A DNA stretch of 64,000 nucleotides from Phascolomyces articulosus. Taxonomy: Eukaryota > Mucoromycota > Mucoromycetes > Mucorales > Lichtheimiaceae. The notes under the pieces are model-generated. The model was not told where the DNA came from and did not search any database. It was given only the letters and a program-made list of their open reading frames with translations. The stretch is taken from contig JAIXMP010000021.1 in the NCBI GenBank assembly GCA_025677815.1, positions 434,001 through 498,000 of the forward strand. The letters are read 5' to 3'. Position 1 is the stretch's first letter. Each line of letters begins with the position of its first letter. This document shows, one piece after another, positions 12,301 to 25,702 of the stretch. A program made the translations under genes and the position numbers.

Positions 12301-15300
12301 ATTAGCACGAAAATTTGACTTTTTGTTATTCTGTCAAAAACGTGGTTGATGTAGCGTAACCAGAATTAATCAATCAATTATAACGGACTGTATATAATAA
12401 TTTATCTAAAAAACACTCTGTCTTTGTTAGGTCAGTATATAACTTATCATTTAATTAATTTTTATAAATCTTTTTATATAAAACTATAATAACTATGGGA
12501 ATTTTTTTTTATCACAAGCTATTATCCAATGAACTTTTATACATTATCTTGCATTCATTTTACTATTACGAAGCAATCACACCATAATAATAATAGTTAG
12601 TTTTCCACTATATAACGTATTATAATAATAATGAATTAACTAATACAGAAGTCAAGGTATTCTGATCATCCGAAACGAAAAAAAAAAAACTGTCCCAGAT
12701 ACGTAAGCCTTTCATAACCTCCCTTTTCTTTACAGTGAGAGGTCTTTCCCCCAGTTTCAAATATCCATATCTAGATCCACCACGTGAAGTTTTGACTAAA
12801 ATAATATACTACTTTGGATTTAACAATTGAATCACATATTTTTTTATCTTAAAAAGATGCAAAAGCAACATGTGTTATAAAATATTACATGTACTACACT
12901 ATTGATGATGATGCATAATCTAATGAATAAAAACGAATAAATTAACATGTATGTTGATCATTACCCTTCTAACATCGACTATTATGATTGATAATAATTG
13001 TTTGAATTTTTGGGCGTTCAGAAGAGGGAAAAAAAACTGCATAAACTGTACAAACATGGAAATTTAAAGCATGACAAAGCTTAAAACAAGAAAAAAACGT
13101 AAAGATCGTAAAAGGTATATAAAGCCACCATGTGCTTTATATATTCGTTCGCGTGTAATGATTTATGAAGAAAAATGCAAAATGGAAAAGGAGAATGAGG
13201 ATGAGGATGAGACAGAGAAAAACTTAGAATTAGAAAAAAAATGATAAGAAAGGGGGGGCAACAGGGAGAGAGAGAAAAGTATGCAATGATTATATACAAG
13301 AGAAGGGCCAAGCGGTATGTATTTGGTTATTATATGTATCTTTTTTTTTTGAATAGTAATATGGATTGTTCAAACCATTACTATATGACAAAAGGGTAGT
13401 GATTCTGATTTTTTGTTTTTTTATATATAAAATTCTGCAGTAGCATCTTAACCTTGTGATTTATGAATCGAAATTAGATGAATTAAGGGGAAACTAATCA
13501 TTTTGTATATATAACAGAGATTACCATATGATTAATTTGATAATGTATCTAATTAATACCCAGTTTCTAATAATTTGAAACATTATATATGCATCTACTT
13601 TTAATGTTTTTGATATCATCACACTGCCTACGTTACAGCAATGACGGTATCTAACTGCGTTGAATAATAGGTTCTATCCAATAGGTGAAGCAAAAAAATG
13701 AAAACCCAATTCGAGTTCAACAAAGGGAAGATAAAATTATCTATTGTGAATCTTCTCATCATCGTGATATTTATATATATTACATAAAAACCATACATTC
13801 TCTGCCTTTTTTTTATTTTTACTTTTTTTTAAAAAAACTTTGCAATTATATCAAATAAAACTAGAGACATATCGTTAGCACCTAAACTCTCGTTAAGACT
13901 GGTTAATTTATACATTTATTAACACTGGTACTCTTGTTCTGTTGAATAAGTTTGATGTTACTTGTTGTCCATATTGCTTGATTTCAACTAGTAGAAAGCA
14001 AGTAATGTTTCGTATTGTCTATTTCGTCAAAGAGAATAACGTCAATTTCGCCATACTTACGTACTATCGTTTTTGTTGGTTTTATCGATTTCGCATTCAT
14101 TTGCTTGAAAGTCAAACTTGATTGCAGCGTATGACGTCTCATCGCTGTACTAATCGATAAACAAGAGCTATATGAATGTATGAGTTTATCAATAATAAAA
14201 TAGGTACATTCTTCTGTTGCTTTCATCTCAATTTACCATATTGAATTAAGGATTATCATATACACCTTTCCGGATTTACGTTTGCTCCCGTTACTCACTG
14301 TTATTGTCTCAATGACTTCCTATTATATTTATATTTTTTTTTTCTGAGCCATAAAAATACGTACAAATGAACATAAATCAAACACGACAGAGTATAGAGA
14401 AGATCTTTTCTGTACTCTCTTATCTTATACTTCAACATTTCATTACTATATGCAAGGAAGGTATGCGAGAATGTCCAGGTTATTATCAGATAACGCTCCC
14501 TTCCACTGGGAAATAACATTGTAAAAGCTGTCCTACCACTATTAGAAAACCTGTCATGATAAGGTGAATGTTCATTATCTTTCTATGATATTTAAATAAT
14601 AATACATAATAAACGAGAAAATACTAGGAATGAGCTATGATCCAATGTACATTATGGTTTAAAATATAAAAAAAAGCCAAAATAACAATTTCTTTTTTTA
14701 CCACTGATTGTTGGTAGCATCATCATTATTATTTCTTACTGCCTTTCACTGTATTTGACTAATAATCTATTCTTCCCCTCCCCTCCTACTTGTTCTCCTA
14801 TATATAATTACCACCTTTACTGCTTAATACTGTATTTGATGCATATTTTACTAATTTATAAAAGATGAGGGGAAATTTTATTATATGAACAATAACGAGG
14901 AGGAAAGAATGCATAATAATGTACAAGATTTATTTTTCATTTTCAATAAAACATATAGAAAATAAAAAATACGACAACAACGACGCATATGAGTACATAT
15001 GTGCGCACGCTAAGACCAACATTTTCGGCAAAAGAAGTAAAAGCATGTCTCTGGTTACAGAAAAAAAACAAAATTTTGAAAATCTTTTCTTTTTTTGTAC
15101 TTTTAGATCGATAATGGTGATGGTGATACTACATACAACACTAATAGTAATAGTAGCCATCTGACAGAATTAAATAAATCACTAATTTATTTTAAACAAT
15201 GAAATTAGCGATACTAATAATGAGAAAACAAGAAAGATGATTTGTTCATCGTTGTAATAGCTGGATAACTTGATTTTTTTTTAATGTATCTAATAATAAT

Positions 15301-16882
15301 AATTTGCATTTTGTATTCTATCTATCTATGTCAACAATAACAGTAACAGATTGTAAATTTTGGATGAACACGGAAACAACGGGGTGGGCAACGTGGTCTA
15401 ATGTCTGCGCGCACACGTTTGTGATGCCTTCTCTATTTGGAATAGTCTTAATAAAAAATAAATATACGCCGTTCTTCGAAGCATATATAATTCTTATTTA
15501 GCTTTTTTTCTATAAACATAATGGCATTCATGGTCAATGGAACATTCAGTTTGACATTGGAGTCAATGAGAAACTTTTTTATAGAGTAAAACCAAGACCA
15601 CAAGATTGATCGTGGAGAGTGAGTACCCACAAAAAAAAAGTTATGCATAACGCCAAGGAAGGATTATGATTAGGGAGATGATAGAAAAAGAGAGGATTGG
15701 GCAATAGAAGCGTACTTACTATACTACTACTATTGCTATTGCTAGTAGTACTACTGGTTAATAGCATATATTATTTATTACTATTAAAGAAGAAATAATA
15801 ACCCCCTTATTTTTATTTTGCTTCTAAATAAACTCAATTTTCATCTGTAACACGAAAACTTTCATTTTTTGCTTAAGGAGACTTTTGCTTCTAATGTAAA
15901 AAAATGTGTTTTGAATATGTATGTAATGTCTCGGATTTTTTGATCCGTTCAACAAAAAGTAAGGGGTTTTTTTTATGTGTGGGTACGTGCGGAGAACTGG
16001 TAAAAAAAAAGAGATTCCGTGTGGTTTTGCATTCTCTTTCATGCTCCACATAATAATACTAATAATCATATTATTATTACTATTCTATTCCATTCTTTTT
16101 TGAGGGTCATGATAAAAAAAAGGGTGAAAGAAAAAAAGAAATGCAGGCAAAATAATGATTATAATATAATATTAATATTATGATTAATATTATGATTATA
16201 TTATATATAGGAGAATCAGCAACAAGAAAGAAAGAAAAGAAGAAGAACGTATTGACTTACTACAGAGTCTAATGGCAAACTTCACCATCATCAGCACCAT
16301 AACATAAACGCATAAACATTTTGATTTCTTCCCCTATTTTTCTTCTTCTTCTGAGCATTGAGTGATTACAATAGCCACAAATACAACTGCAAATTATTAT
16401 AATATGTCCCTGTATTTATATATTAGCTATTATTTAAGGTGGATATCCTTTCTTCTAATATGAATATATAGCAATACATTACTATTACTACTGCTATTAC
16501 AAGTAATCCATTATAAGCAAAAAACAAACCCCCCCCTTGATTTGCTATTATTACTATAATATATTTTCTTTAAAAAAAAGTTTTTTTTAAAACTAATTGA
16601 CGCCTCTTCTTTCTTTCTTTCTTTTCCTTACTTTACTTTTCCTCTTTTTTTTTTCTCTTCTTTTAGCATTATTCTTACTATATTCTCTTGTTCATTTTAT
16701 ATAACAAACATATCATCGTCATAGTTACAATAACAACAACTTAACATTCCTTCTTCATATTATCAAATCAAAAACATATTTTGTTTAAAGCATTAACAAT
16801 AGCTTACAACAAACTATACACCAAAGCAACAAATCTCGACAACAATAGTGAAACACTTCTGTATTACCTTAAAATTCATCAA
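9326..16882. other. 7.5-kb AT-rich region without a supported gene
   Basis: No intact gene was found on either strand. Open frames here are short and fall in AT-rich or homopolymeric DNA. Exceptions that look coding-like are on the plus strand near 10560-10900 (see findings). A perfect 12-bp palindrome lies at 9969-9980 and a stable hairpin at 12062-12108. An AT-only near-palindromic stretch lies at about 16154-16206. The last 280 bases (16600-16882) are a pyrimidine-rich leader before the zinc-finger gene, with CTTT repeats near 16610-16660. Confidence 0.5.
12062..12108. repeat. perfect inverted repeat / hairpin
   Basis: The arms CTTTAGCT plus TTTTTATTAATG (12062-12069 and 12074-12085) are exactly complementary to 12089-12108, with a 4-nt bulge (12070-12073) and a 3-nt loop. 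That is 20 paired bases. It lies far from any gene. It could be a small foldback remnant or part of an RNA, or an accident of AT-rich sequence. Confidence 0.5.
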
Positions 16883-18705
16883 ATGAGCTTTGAAGTAGAC
16901 AGACCTATCCAGTTACTTGCCAACGATTCGTCTGAGTTAATCAAAAATGATATCAATCATCATGCTTTGACCAACAACGCGATCTCTACTGCGGATCTTA
17001 CTCATGCCAATCATGTTGCATCGCCAACTTATAGCATTGCAAGTAGTTCATTGAGTAGTGGTCATGGCGGTGGAATGGTGACCCATAGTAACAATAATAA
17101 TAATAATAATAATACAGCGACAGCCCATGGTTATTCTTCTTCCGAAAACAACAGGTCAACAAGTTCAGCCATAACACGTGTGGATGAATCACCTAATAAT
17201 TTCATGCGCTATAATAATAATGGTAGTAGTACTGATACCATGGCTACAACAACAGCAACAACCACGACAACATCCCCACTTCCAACATATGACAACAGCA
17301 TCAATCATCATAATCAGCATCATCAGAGTAGTAATAATAATAGCAACAATGGTGATAATAAACATCTCCTATCCCCGGTCCCGGATTGTCTAGATGGCGA
17401 AAGTGCAAGTGCTGCTGCTGCTGCTGCCGTTGCTGCTGCCGCGGTCGCAGTCAATTCAGGAGGTGAAGCCCCTGCTCGCGTGCCCCTTCCAACGCCACCG
17501 GCATCCGACGGAACGCCACCTCATCGACAATGGCACGATAGTATACGGCGACCACCTACTCATGTTGCTTCGATGGCAGGTATCCGATCATTACCTTATT
17601 CAACTGGTGTTCATAACACCACAAGTCCCTCCTCATGGCATCAACCTTCTATTGTTTCTACTACAACAACTCCATCGTCATCCGCTTCCATCATGGCGCC
17701 ACCTATACCTTCCACTGATGCAGGAGCTTATCCTAGTTCTGGTTTTATTACATCATTTTCCGGTAGTAATAGTATCATGCCATCTACATCTCATCCACAA
17801 GAAGCAATGTATCATGAATTGATGCAACAACAAGGTGGATTATTACCCCCTCCAACATCACAACAACATACAGGATGGATCAACCATCATCACCCAATGA
17901 CTTCTCCAGTACCACATCATCATCATCACCACCACCATCATCCTCAAGATCCATATCGACAACAACCTTATTATAATGATTCATTTAGTCAACAGCATCA
18001 TTCATCAAGTTATTATCAACATTTCGAGCCACCACCACCACAACCTACTTCTTCAAGAGGATCCACACCTTATCATCCATATCATCAACATTCGCATCAT
18101 CATCATCATCATCATCATACAGAAACAACTTTTCATGCATCATCTGAAAAGAAAAAGATTCCACCACAACAACGACCTAGCATATCCGCATCTTCATCCG
18201 ATTCTTCTTCTTCCAATAATACATTACTCAATAGTAACAACAACAATAATAATAAACGCAATCGTCATGGAGGAGGAGGGAAGGAAACAACAACAGCTAA
18301 AGTTGTTACAACAACCCCTCGTCGATATAAATGCACTGTCTGTGTTAAACGGTTCACTCGACCAAGTTCTTTGGCAACCCATATGCATAGTCATACAGGA
18401 GAGGTAATAATAATAATAATAATAAATTTCTTTATTCGAATTATTAGAATTACAACTAGAACATTTACAGTGTATAATTATATACTCACAACAAATATAA
18501 ACAATACTTATCATTATGATTATGATAATAATAGAAACCCTACAAATGCCAAATTGAAGGATGTGGTCGAAGGTTCTCTGTAGTTAGCAATCTTCGTCGT
18601 CATGCAAAAACCCATAACAACACAAATAATAGCAATTCTAGCAATAATGGCACCAACGATGATCTCACAAAAAACAGTCTAAATAGTATTAAATCAAGTT
18701 CATGA
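16883..18705 (+). CDS. C2H2 zinc-finger transcription factor, low-complexity rich
   Basis: Two exons, 16883-18403 and 18535-18705, giving 563 residues. The start is the first ATG in the frame (MSFEVDRPIQLL); upstream codons of the same frame have no Met. Two tandem C2H2 fingers sit at the C-terminus: finger 1 at about residues 482-504 is C-x2-C-x12-H-x3-H (YKCTVCVKRFTRPSSLATHM), finger 2 from about 510 is C-x4-C-x12-H-x3-H (CQIEGCGRRFSVVSNLRRHA). The intron falls in the TGE|KP linker, and the join restores TGEKPYKC. The first ~480 residues are disordered: runs of Asn, Ala, Thr, Gln and two His tracts (near residues 350 and 405), encoded by AAT, GCT, CAA and CAT repeats. Fungal regulators with this finger pair bind DNA in the nucleus; the target genes and function are unknown. 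Confidence 0.88.
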
Positions 18706-19328
18706 AAAAAAAAGCATTTTGCATATTTTTTTTTATTATTATCAACCCATAACCCTTCACAAAAGAAAACAAAAAAAAACACACCCAACAACAAACAACA
18801 ACAACAATATAAATTTCCCACCTTCAATGTTGTATATTGAAATATAATTTGTGTGAGTATTATTATTATTATTATTATTACTATTATTATCCATTATTAT
18901 CATCATTTTCATTATCATCAAAGCATCATTTTTATCCAAATTGGTAGTAGTAGTTATACTATTAGTAAATGTGTGTATTTTTATAACATAACCTTACACA
19001 TACATATATACTTACTTATTAGTTTGCTACTACTATTATTGCTACCACTTACATTTATACACTCACACACATCATTATTTTTCTTCTCCTTGTTATTTTT
19101 CTCTCTCCCCTTATTCGGAAATTACTATCATTTGGGTAATGCCTTATATTTTCTCTCTTACTCTTTTTTTTGTACGTACCTATTTGTTTATTTTAGCCTC
19201 CCCCCTTTTTTTAGTACCTCTCTCAATATCTTTCTCTCTTATAAATTCCAAATCACAAACGCCCCAAACTTCCTTCTCTCTCTCCTCTTTTTGATATAGT
19301 CAAGTCACATATTATATATTACTATATT

Positions 19329-19369
<41 letters not shown>

Positions 19370-20525
19370 CATTTTGTAAAAGTTTCTTTAAATATAAAAT
19401 TATCCAGTTTTAATTATGCAGTATTGCATTTTTTTGGGTGGAGAGGGGGGGGGGAAGAAACCAAGGGAGAGGATTTATCAATTATTATTAAGTATAACTC
19501 ACTCCTAATTTCATCTTGTGGTTTTATTTATTCTATAGAACTCTTTTTTTTTTCTTATCTTCATTTAGAGTTTGGGGGTAGGAGCGTAATGTGTGTCATC
19601 CTATGCAAACTTGTGATTATGTCTATTTTGTTGCTGCTGTTTCGTTATTGATGCAAAATATCTACACCACATCAAGATCCCATCATCTTAGATTAAGTTC
19701 TTTGTTCGTTTCTTAACCTCTAACCTATGTAAGGTGATCGATAATGAGTGACAGAAAAAAAAGTGGATTGGCAATAATGATGGTATACAAAAAACACTCT
19801 CTCAAGTCATTCTTCAATAAGTAATTCTTTTAAGATTAAACTTTTAAATTATAAGGATTTTTTTTTACAATGACTTAAACACATTTTATAATATAGCAAT
19901 ATCCACCATTCTTTTCTTTAGTAATAGAATGAAAGTTATGTAAAGGATACATATATTGCGTCAAGAACAGTCATTAAAAGTATAAATCAGCAGGTGACAT
20001 ATTCTGTACATATATATATAAAGAGAGATATATTATGTCAATAAGATGTATCATCTGTCCTGGAGATCCTATATAAAATAAGTCGCAACTATTCAAATAC
20101 TAACTAAGTATTTCAAATGATACAATTACATACCAGAAGATGTATAGTATATAGATAAAATTTCTTCATTATACATAAAACACAAGATCCAGTTAATCAG
20201 CATCAATGAGGAATAAAACATTATGATTTGCGTAAAATGCAAATGCACCAAAGCTTCTGCTAACAAAACAGCTGCATTACTCCCCGATTTGTATCAAAAA
20301 CGATATTTGCTATAACTATTTTCATGCAAAATCACACCTCTATTGAATAATTGGCCAAAGTTACATTATTTTGTTTTTTAATAATAATAATAAAAGGGTA
20401 TATAATAATAAAATAATAGTGTGTGTGTTTGTGTTTGTGCTCTTTTATATATAATTTTTTTTTATGTTAATAGTATAAGTGATGGAAGGGGAAGGAGATG
20501 AGGATTATGATGATAAGGTAATGGA
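18706..20525. other. convergent intergenic region
   Basis: Between the zinc-finger gene (+) and the sorting nexin (-). It contains the two 3' UTRs, trinucleotide ATT runs near 18857-18890 and a long TA microsatellite. Pyrimidine-rich blocks occur at 19080-19300. No gene is supported, although long hydrophobic open frames appear because of the low-complexity composition. Confidence 0.5.
19337..19365. repeat. (AT)n microsatellite
   Basis: An uninterrupted AT dinucleotide run of 29 bases in the 3' region between two convergent genes. Such runs are length-variable and could be a polymorphic marker. Confidence 0.9.
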
Positions 20526-23027
20526 TTATTGACTTTCTGAAGCTACAAGTTGCTCTGTTTGTTCAAAGTAGGATTCCCATAAGGCAATTATCTAATTATA
20601 ATATGGATTCAATTAATACATCTCATTTTAATTTCTATATATAGAGAGAGTGCCTTACCTGTTTTTGATGTTCAATCATACTACATAAAAATTGTTCCAC
20701 ACTATCTCGGAAATCTTCCACTTTCTCATGATCAAATCGATCCAATTCATTCTTTATTAATTTTGAAACGTCTTGGAACTCTCGATGATATTCTGTCATC
20801 TTTTGTTTTGCCTAAATCATTATCTTTTCATTAACGCACTGCTTCTTTCCATTGTTATTTAAATTTCCTACTCTTTTTTTTTTACCTCATTAATTTCTTG
20901 TTCAGCTATTGCTAGTCGTTCAGGTTTTTTGGATTGACTATTCAATCGATCGTAGGCAGTTTGCTTTTTTTGTAAATCGGATTCAGCTTGTTGGTATGCT
21001 TGATATGCTTTGATCCGTGCATTGAATGCCAGCTATATATATTTTACTTTCGTTTAATACTTTTTTCTTTATACCCAATTTCCATCTCCTTATATATGTT
21101 GATCATTGATACCTTGATAGATCCTATTATTCGAATATATTCATCAATTGTGTGCTCAAGTGTAAGAACATCATGATGTGCCTAATAGTATTTACAATAA
21201 CAGAAATGTATATTAGGAATCAAATACAATAACCAATCTCAATTCCTCATCCAATGGTAGTGTTACCTGTTGTTCATGCAACTCCTTCATCCTCTTTTGA
21301 ACATCCGCCAATACCATCAAATGAGTAGATAAACCACGGTCTAATTCAGCTGAAGCAAGCGGGATCATACTCTCTCCAAAATCTGCAATGGATCCTCCAA
21401 GTTCTAAATAATTTTAATTAGAATAATTGAGTGCTTCTATAGACAAACTGTCCAGCTACAGGAACGCTTTTTTTTTTTCCAGACCCACAATTTTCGTTCC
21501 TTTCTTGTTTTTTACCCAGTCCTCTTGTAAATAATCTTTTGACTCACCTTTTCTTTGTTTTACAACACCTTCTACACTCTTCAATAATGCCTTGAGCTGA
21601 TTCTCCAATGTTTCCAATTGTGTCCTCTTCGATGCAAACCATTCGTCCACTTCAACAAATTTGGAAAATGGATTACTTGCTGCATTCGATATCGTTTCTC
21701 CAAATGATCGCATTAAGCTAACTTTGGGTGTATCAGGTTCTGCTCGTTTTTGTCGTTTCTATAACAAATGTAGCCAATGAGTCATGATAACTCCTCCAAT
21801 TTCCTTCCATTTTATCTCCCAAAACAATATTTTTTTTTTACCTCAACATTAAACGATTCACTTTCAAGAAACACTTTAAGATCTGGGTCACCATAAAGCA
21901 TTGGATGAGATACAATTTTTTGTAAACATCGTTCAAGGGCTATCCTCCGAGATTCGACAAATTCATCTTGAAATCGACCTTTTTTAATAAGTAAAAAAAA
22001 AAAACAAAAACAAAAACAAAATCCGTATCAATGTATATTGTATTGTAAAAAATGTCTTATCCATTTCCCTTTGCGTCTCATGTTGTCCAATATATCCTGT
22101 ACCCCATTTTAATAATAACCGTACCTAATGCATGTTTTTCAGGTACAGGTGGAACAATGACACCTGGATTACCAAGAGTAAGTTGATTGTATAACCATAA
22201 AAAATCTCGATAGCGACGTGCAACCACAAATTCTGGTGCTCGAAATACAGGAGAATTGGTCTAATCAATTATTAGCACATGTATAGAACATACATACATT
22301 TATACAGAAAAAAATAATAATAATTGAACAATACCTTTGTTTTGACTTTATATATAATATGTGCATTAATCGCATCACCTACTTTTTGAGGATCTTGTAC
22401 TGTGACATGAAAATAAGGTCTTGAGCCACTTTTTGGTATTTCCAAACTCTCTGGCTATTAAATATGAAGAATGTATAAAGTGAGCTAACCGATCATAAAA
22501 ATAAAAAAAAAATACGCGAGGTTTACACATACAAGTAGCTTAAAAACATCTTATATTACCTGACTATATTCTGAAGTATTGTCAATGGTAGAAGGTGCGT
22601 CAGGAATAGTAAATGGTTCTTGGTTTTCAACATTTAAAGAAGCCATGCCTTCTATAATAGTACTTTTATCTCGATTCAAATCCTCATTATGACTATTATT
22701 ACTACGGCTATTATGGCTACTGCTGGGACTCATTGTTATTGGTTTATTTTCGGGCCTTTCTTCTTCTTCTTGCTGCTGGTGTTGTTGCTGTTGGTCGTCA
22801 TACTCAATAGTCGTTGGCATAATAGTAGTAGAAGCTATTGTTGTCGTTGTTTCTTGTTCTTGTTCCTCGTGTTGTTGTTGCTGTTGTTTCTGCTCTTGTT
22901 CTGGTTCATTATGTTGGGGTGTAATGGTCGATTCTTCTATTTCCCTTGCAGGGGAAGGTGAAACGGCATCCGCAAATGGATTACCCATTAAAGCATCGTC
23001 AAATCGTAACCCTTGTGAATTATCCAT
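20526..23027 (-). CDS. VPS5: sorting nexin with PX and BAR domains (Vps5/SNX1 type)
   Basis: Ten exons on the minus strand: 22560-23027, 22335-22454, 22125-22260, 21842-21978, 21548-21758, 21267-21403, 21113-21181, 20886-21032, 20659-20811, 20526-20591. They join in frame to 547 residues. Residues 1-156 are acidic and Gln/Glu-rich, like the N-termini of Vps5/SNX1/SNX2. A PX domain follows (about 160-290): PYFHVTVQDPQKVGDAINAH, then ARRYRDFLWLYNQL, a Pro loop VPPVPEKHAL and ESRRIALERCLQKIVSHPML. The RRY/RRIAL basic residues are those that bind phosphatidylinositol 3-phosphate in this family. The rest is a helical BAR domain (EVDEWFASKRTQLETLENQL through to the end). Such proteins tubulate endosome membranes and act with the retromer in endosome-to-Golgi retrieval. 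SNX41/Atg24-type nexins are an alternative, but DPDLKVFLES and the overall layout favour Vps5. Confidence 0.88.
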
Positions 23028-25702
23028 AACTTATGAAGAATACAAAAAAAAAAGCTTGTACAGAGCAAAGTGGGTGTGGTCCTGCTGAGATATTCTAAAG
23101 CGGGGTTGTTTTTTTATCAACGGAAAAGTTATCCGATGATGATGACTTAGCTTTAGCAGGTCATATAATGCTATGCGAGATCATTAGTTTCAGAATAGGT
23201 TCTGTTCGTTTATAGGATTGTTATTTCTCTCCCTCCCCAGTTATAGCAAAAATTTCATAATTTAATAATAGTTTATGCTCAAGTATGTGTGTGTTGTTTA
23301 ACTACTTTTTGCCTTTTTATACATATTTATCAAATAAGATCAATAAATTATGATTGTTGTACTTGTAGAATCAAGGTTGCTGGGTTAAACCAACAAAGTG
23401 TTCCCCAGAGAAAGAAACGCGTGATCATATTTACATGTTTATAACTGTCTATATATTTACACTATAACAGTGTTTATTATGTTATACTAATTTCGTTACT
23501 TGTTAGCCATTCTAATATAAAGGCAATGTCACTAGAAGATCAAACTGGCGATATCATTCTCAGGGTATATATATATTATTGGGAATTAATGTACAAACAA
23601 GAGTAGGTTACAAAACAACTGCCCCACAAGATTCTATTCCGTTTATTTTAATTGTCTCTACAAAAAAAAAAGAACCTTGTGTGGATATCTGCGTTTTAGC
23701 AAATATCCTAAGACTGGATCAAATGTGTCATAGCGAATCTACTGAGCGATCATTGAAAATATGCAAAAATTACCGAAACGACATTTTTTCTGGAAGTCCC
23801 GAGCCGACACCACACCAATTCAAAAATAATGCTAATTGCAAGAACTTAAGCCCAAAAAGTGGTGATACAATCAATACAATAGAACCACGTGATACGAGTA
23901 AAATCAGCTTCCATATTAGCTAATAAACAGTTTATTTGTACGTACACCTATGAAGACATTTTGAAAGTTGTAGTACGTACTGTCCATGAGGCGATATCGG
24001 GGTTCGTGCAGTTAGCAATGGATTCACAAAACTAATAAATTATCATGGTGAGCAGAAAGTAATCAGTAATGAAGAAGGCAATAAACGCAACTAGTAAATT
24101 ACTAACTAACATAATATTTACTAAATATAACATGACGGGTACAACATCAGATCCTCGCTTATTATCATATTCATCATCGTCAAGAGCATCAGGTTCTTGT
24201 TTAGTATTCTCTTCATCGCCAAGAACTATAAATACTCGTTTATTACCGTATTCATCATCAAATACAACAACATATCACGGTTCAATAACACCATTGTCGC
24301 ATCCATTAGTAGTACAGCCATCTTCGTCACATTTAATCAGAACCATATCCATCCACATATTACTATGTGCTCATCTGAAATAATCACATCATTACATCAA
24401 TCCTCAACAGAACAACTCTAATCGACAACATCTCATTTATAATCAAAAGGTAACGCCCCACAGTCGCAATTAACAAATATAAAAATAGTAAAAGTTGTTT
24501 ATTTGTAATTTGGATTTTAAATTAATTTTACTACAGAAAGGCGAGTAGTTTCAAAATTTGGTGATCATACGCTCGTATTAGCGATATTACGTTTGCATGA
24601 AACAAGCGTACCAGACAATCAATAGGTTATGGTTTCATAACGTATCAAAGTAGAAAAATAACAAGATACTTAATGGTTAAAAAATATCCACGTTGAATTT
24701 ATACACAAAGATTAGGATATCATAAAATAGTACAAGTAATAATAAATTATTTTATTAAATAAAACCAGTACTTTATCTTATATTTTAGAATATACCTATT
24801 TCAATATCTATATCCATCAGTATATCTTTGATTTCAACAGCAACGATATTATTGAATGCACAGAAACCATAACAGCACATAGTATAGAGTCATATGTGAG
24901 CCTTCTTATTATGGTGCACGAGCTCTTAAATAGACCCAAATTTTCATTTTTTTTTTTTTGAATTCGATCTTCTACTTGGGATGCTGCTTAGCAATTTTTT
25001 TATTCCTCAATTATCGTGGAGTAATATCTGAATAGTAATAAAAATATATACGTAAGTTTTCATTAATGTTGACGATAAATGGACAGAAAGGATTTAAAGC
25101 AGGGAGGATAAAAACAATGCAACATTTTTTTTACTAAATACTACACTTCTTGATACACAGCTATAGTTCCCTGCTATAAATGATAATTGTATCATGCATA
25201 TTTGTATATTTCCTACATATTAGGATTTAAGCTTCTCACCTACCAAATTTAGTACGACACTCACTCAACTAGTGGATGAATGAAACAAAATATTCGTTAT
25301 CTCGGCTATGTTGATACTAGGAGAAGACATACTTTTCTTTCCTTTCTTTCGTCATATTTCTTATCAATGGTGATTAACATCCATCCAACCATAGTATGAT
25401 GTTCTTCGTAGTATAGTTAAACAGACCTACATGATATGGCCTTCACCATTCCAATCTATCTCACCTCCAGGCTCACCCGATTAACCTTCTATGCTATATT
25501 GCTCCAACTTTAGTCACACCACTCTTTTTTTCATTGTATGATTAAACAAAAAAAAAGAACCACTCATTAATTACACCATATTTAGCTATACAAAGGAGTC
25601 TTTGTTTAAATTATTAAAATATATTTTGATCATACTGAATAAACCACTGTTGGTGGTCGGTACAAATCACTTGTGGTTCAAATGTTTAATGCATAAATTC
25701 AA
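23028..25702. other. gene-poor region with coding-like fragments
   Basis: No intact gene is supported. The first ~500 bases are the sorting nexin promoter side. On the plus strand, an ATG at 23526 opens MSLEDQTGDIILRVYIYY and then stops. An open frame at 23579-23923 encodes 114 residues without recognisable domains. Short fragments TYEDILKVVVRTVHEAISGF (near 23943-24030) and VVSKFGDHTLVLAILRLHET (near 24545-24625) also look coding-like but are separated by stops. I could not join them into a gene with good splice sites. They may be parts of one decayed gene. Confidence 0.35.

Noticed and set aside
14919..15164. Overlapping plus and minus frames of about 80 codons
   Set aside because: AT-rich, with Ile/Asn/Lys/Tyr dominating; nothing distinguishes them from chance.
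9326..16600. The gene desert as a centromere candidate
   Set aside because: AT-richness alone is not evidence; I could not identify a centromere motif, and flanking LINE elements were not seen at this position.
17178..18407. Several long plus- and minus-strand frames overlapping the zinc-finger gene
   Set aside because: They are shadows of the repeat-rich exon; their Leu/His/Ile-run composition is just the same trinucleotide repeats read in other frames.
18853..19299. 148-codon hydrophobic plus-strand frame
   Set aside because: Made of ATT and CT-rich low-complexity DNA in a 3' region; no plausible protein features.
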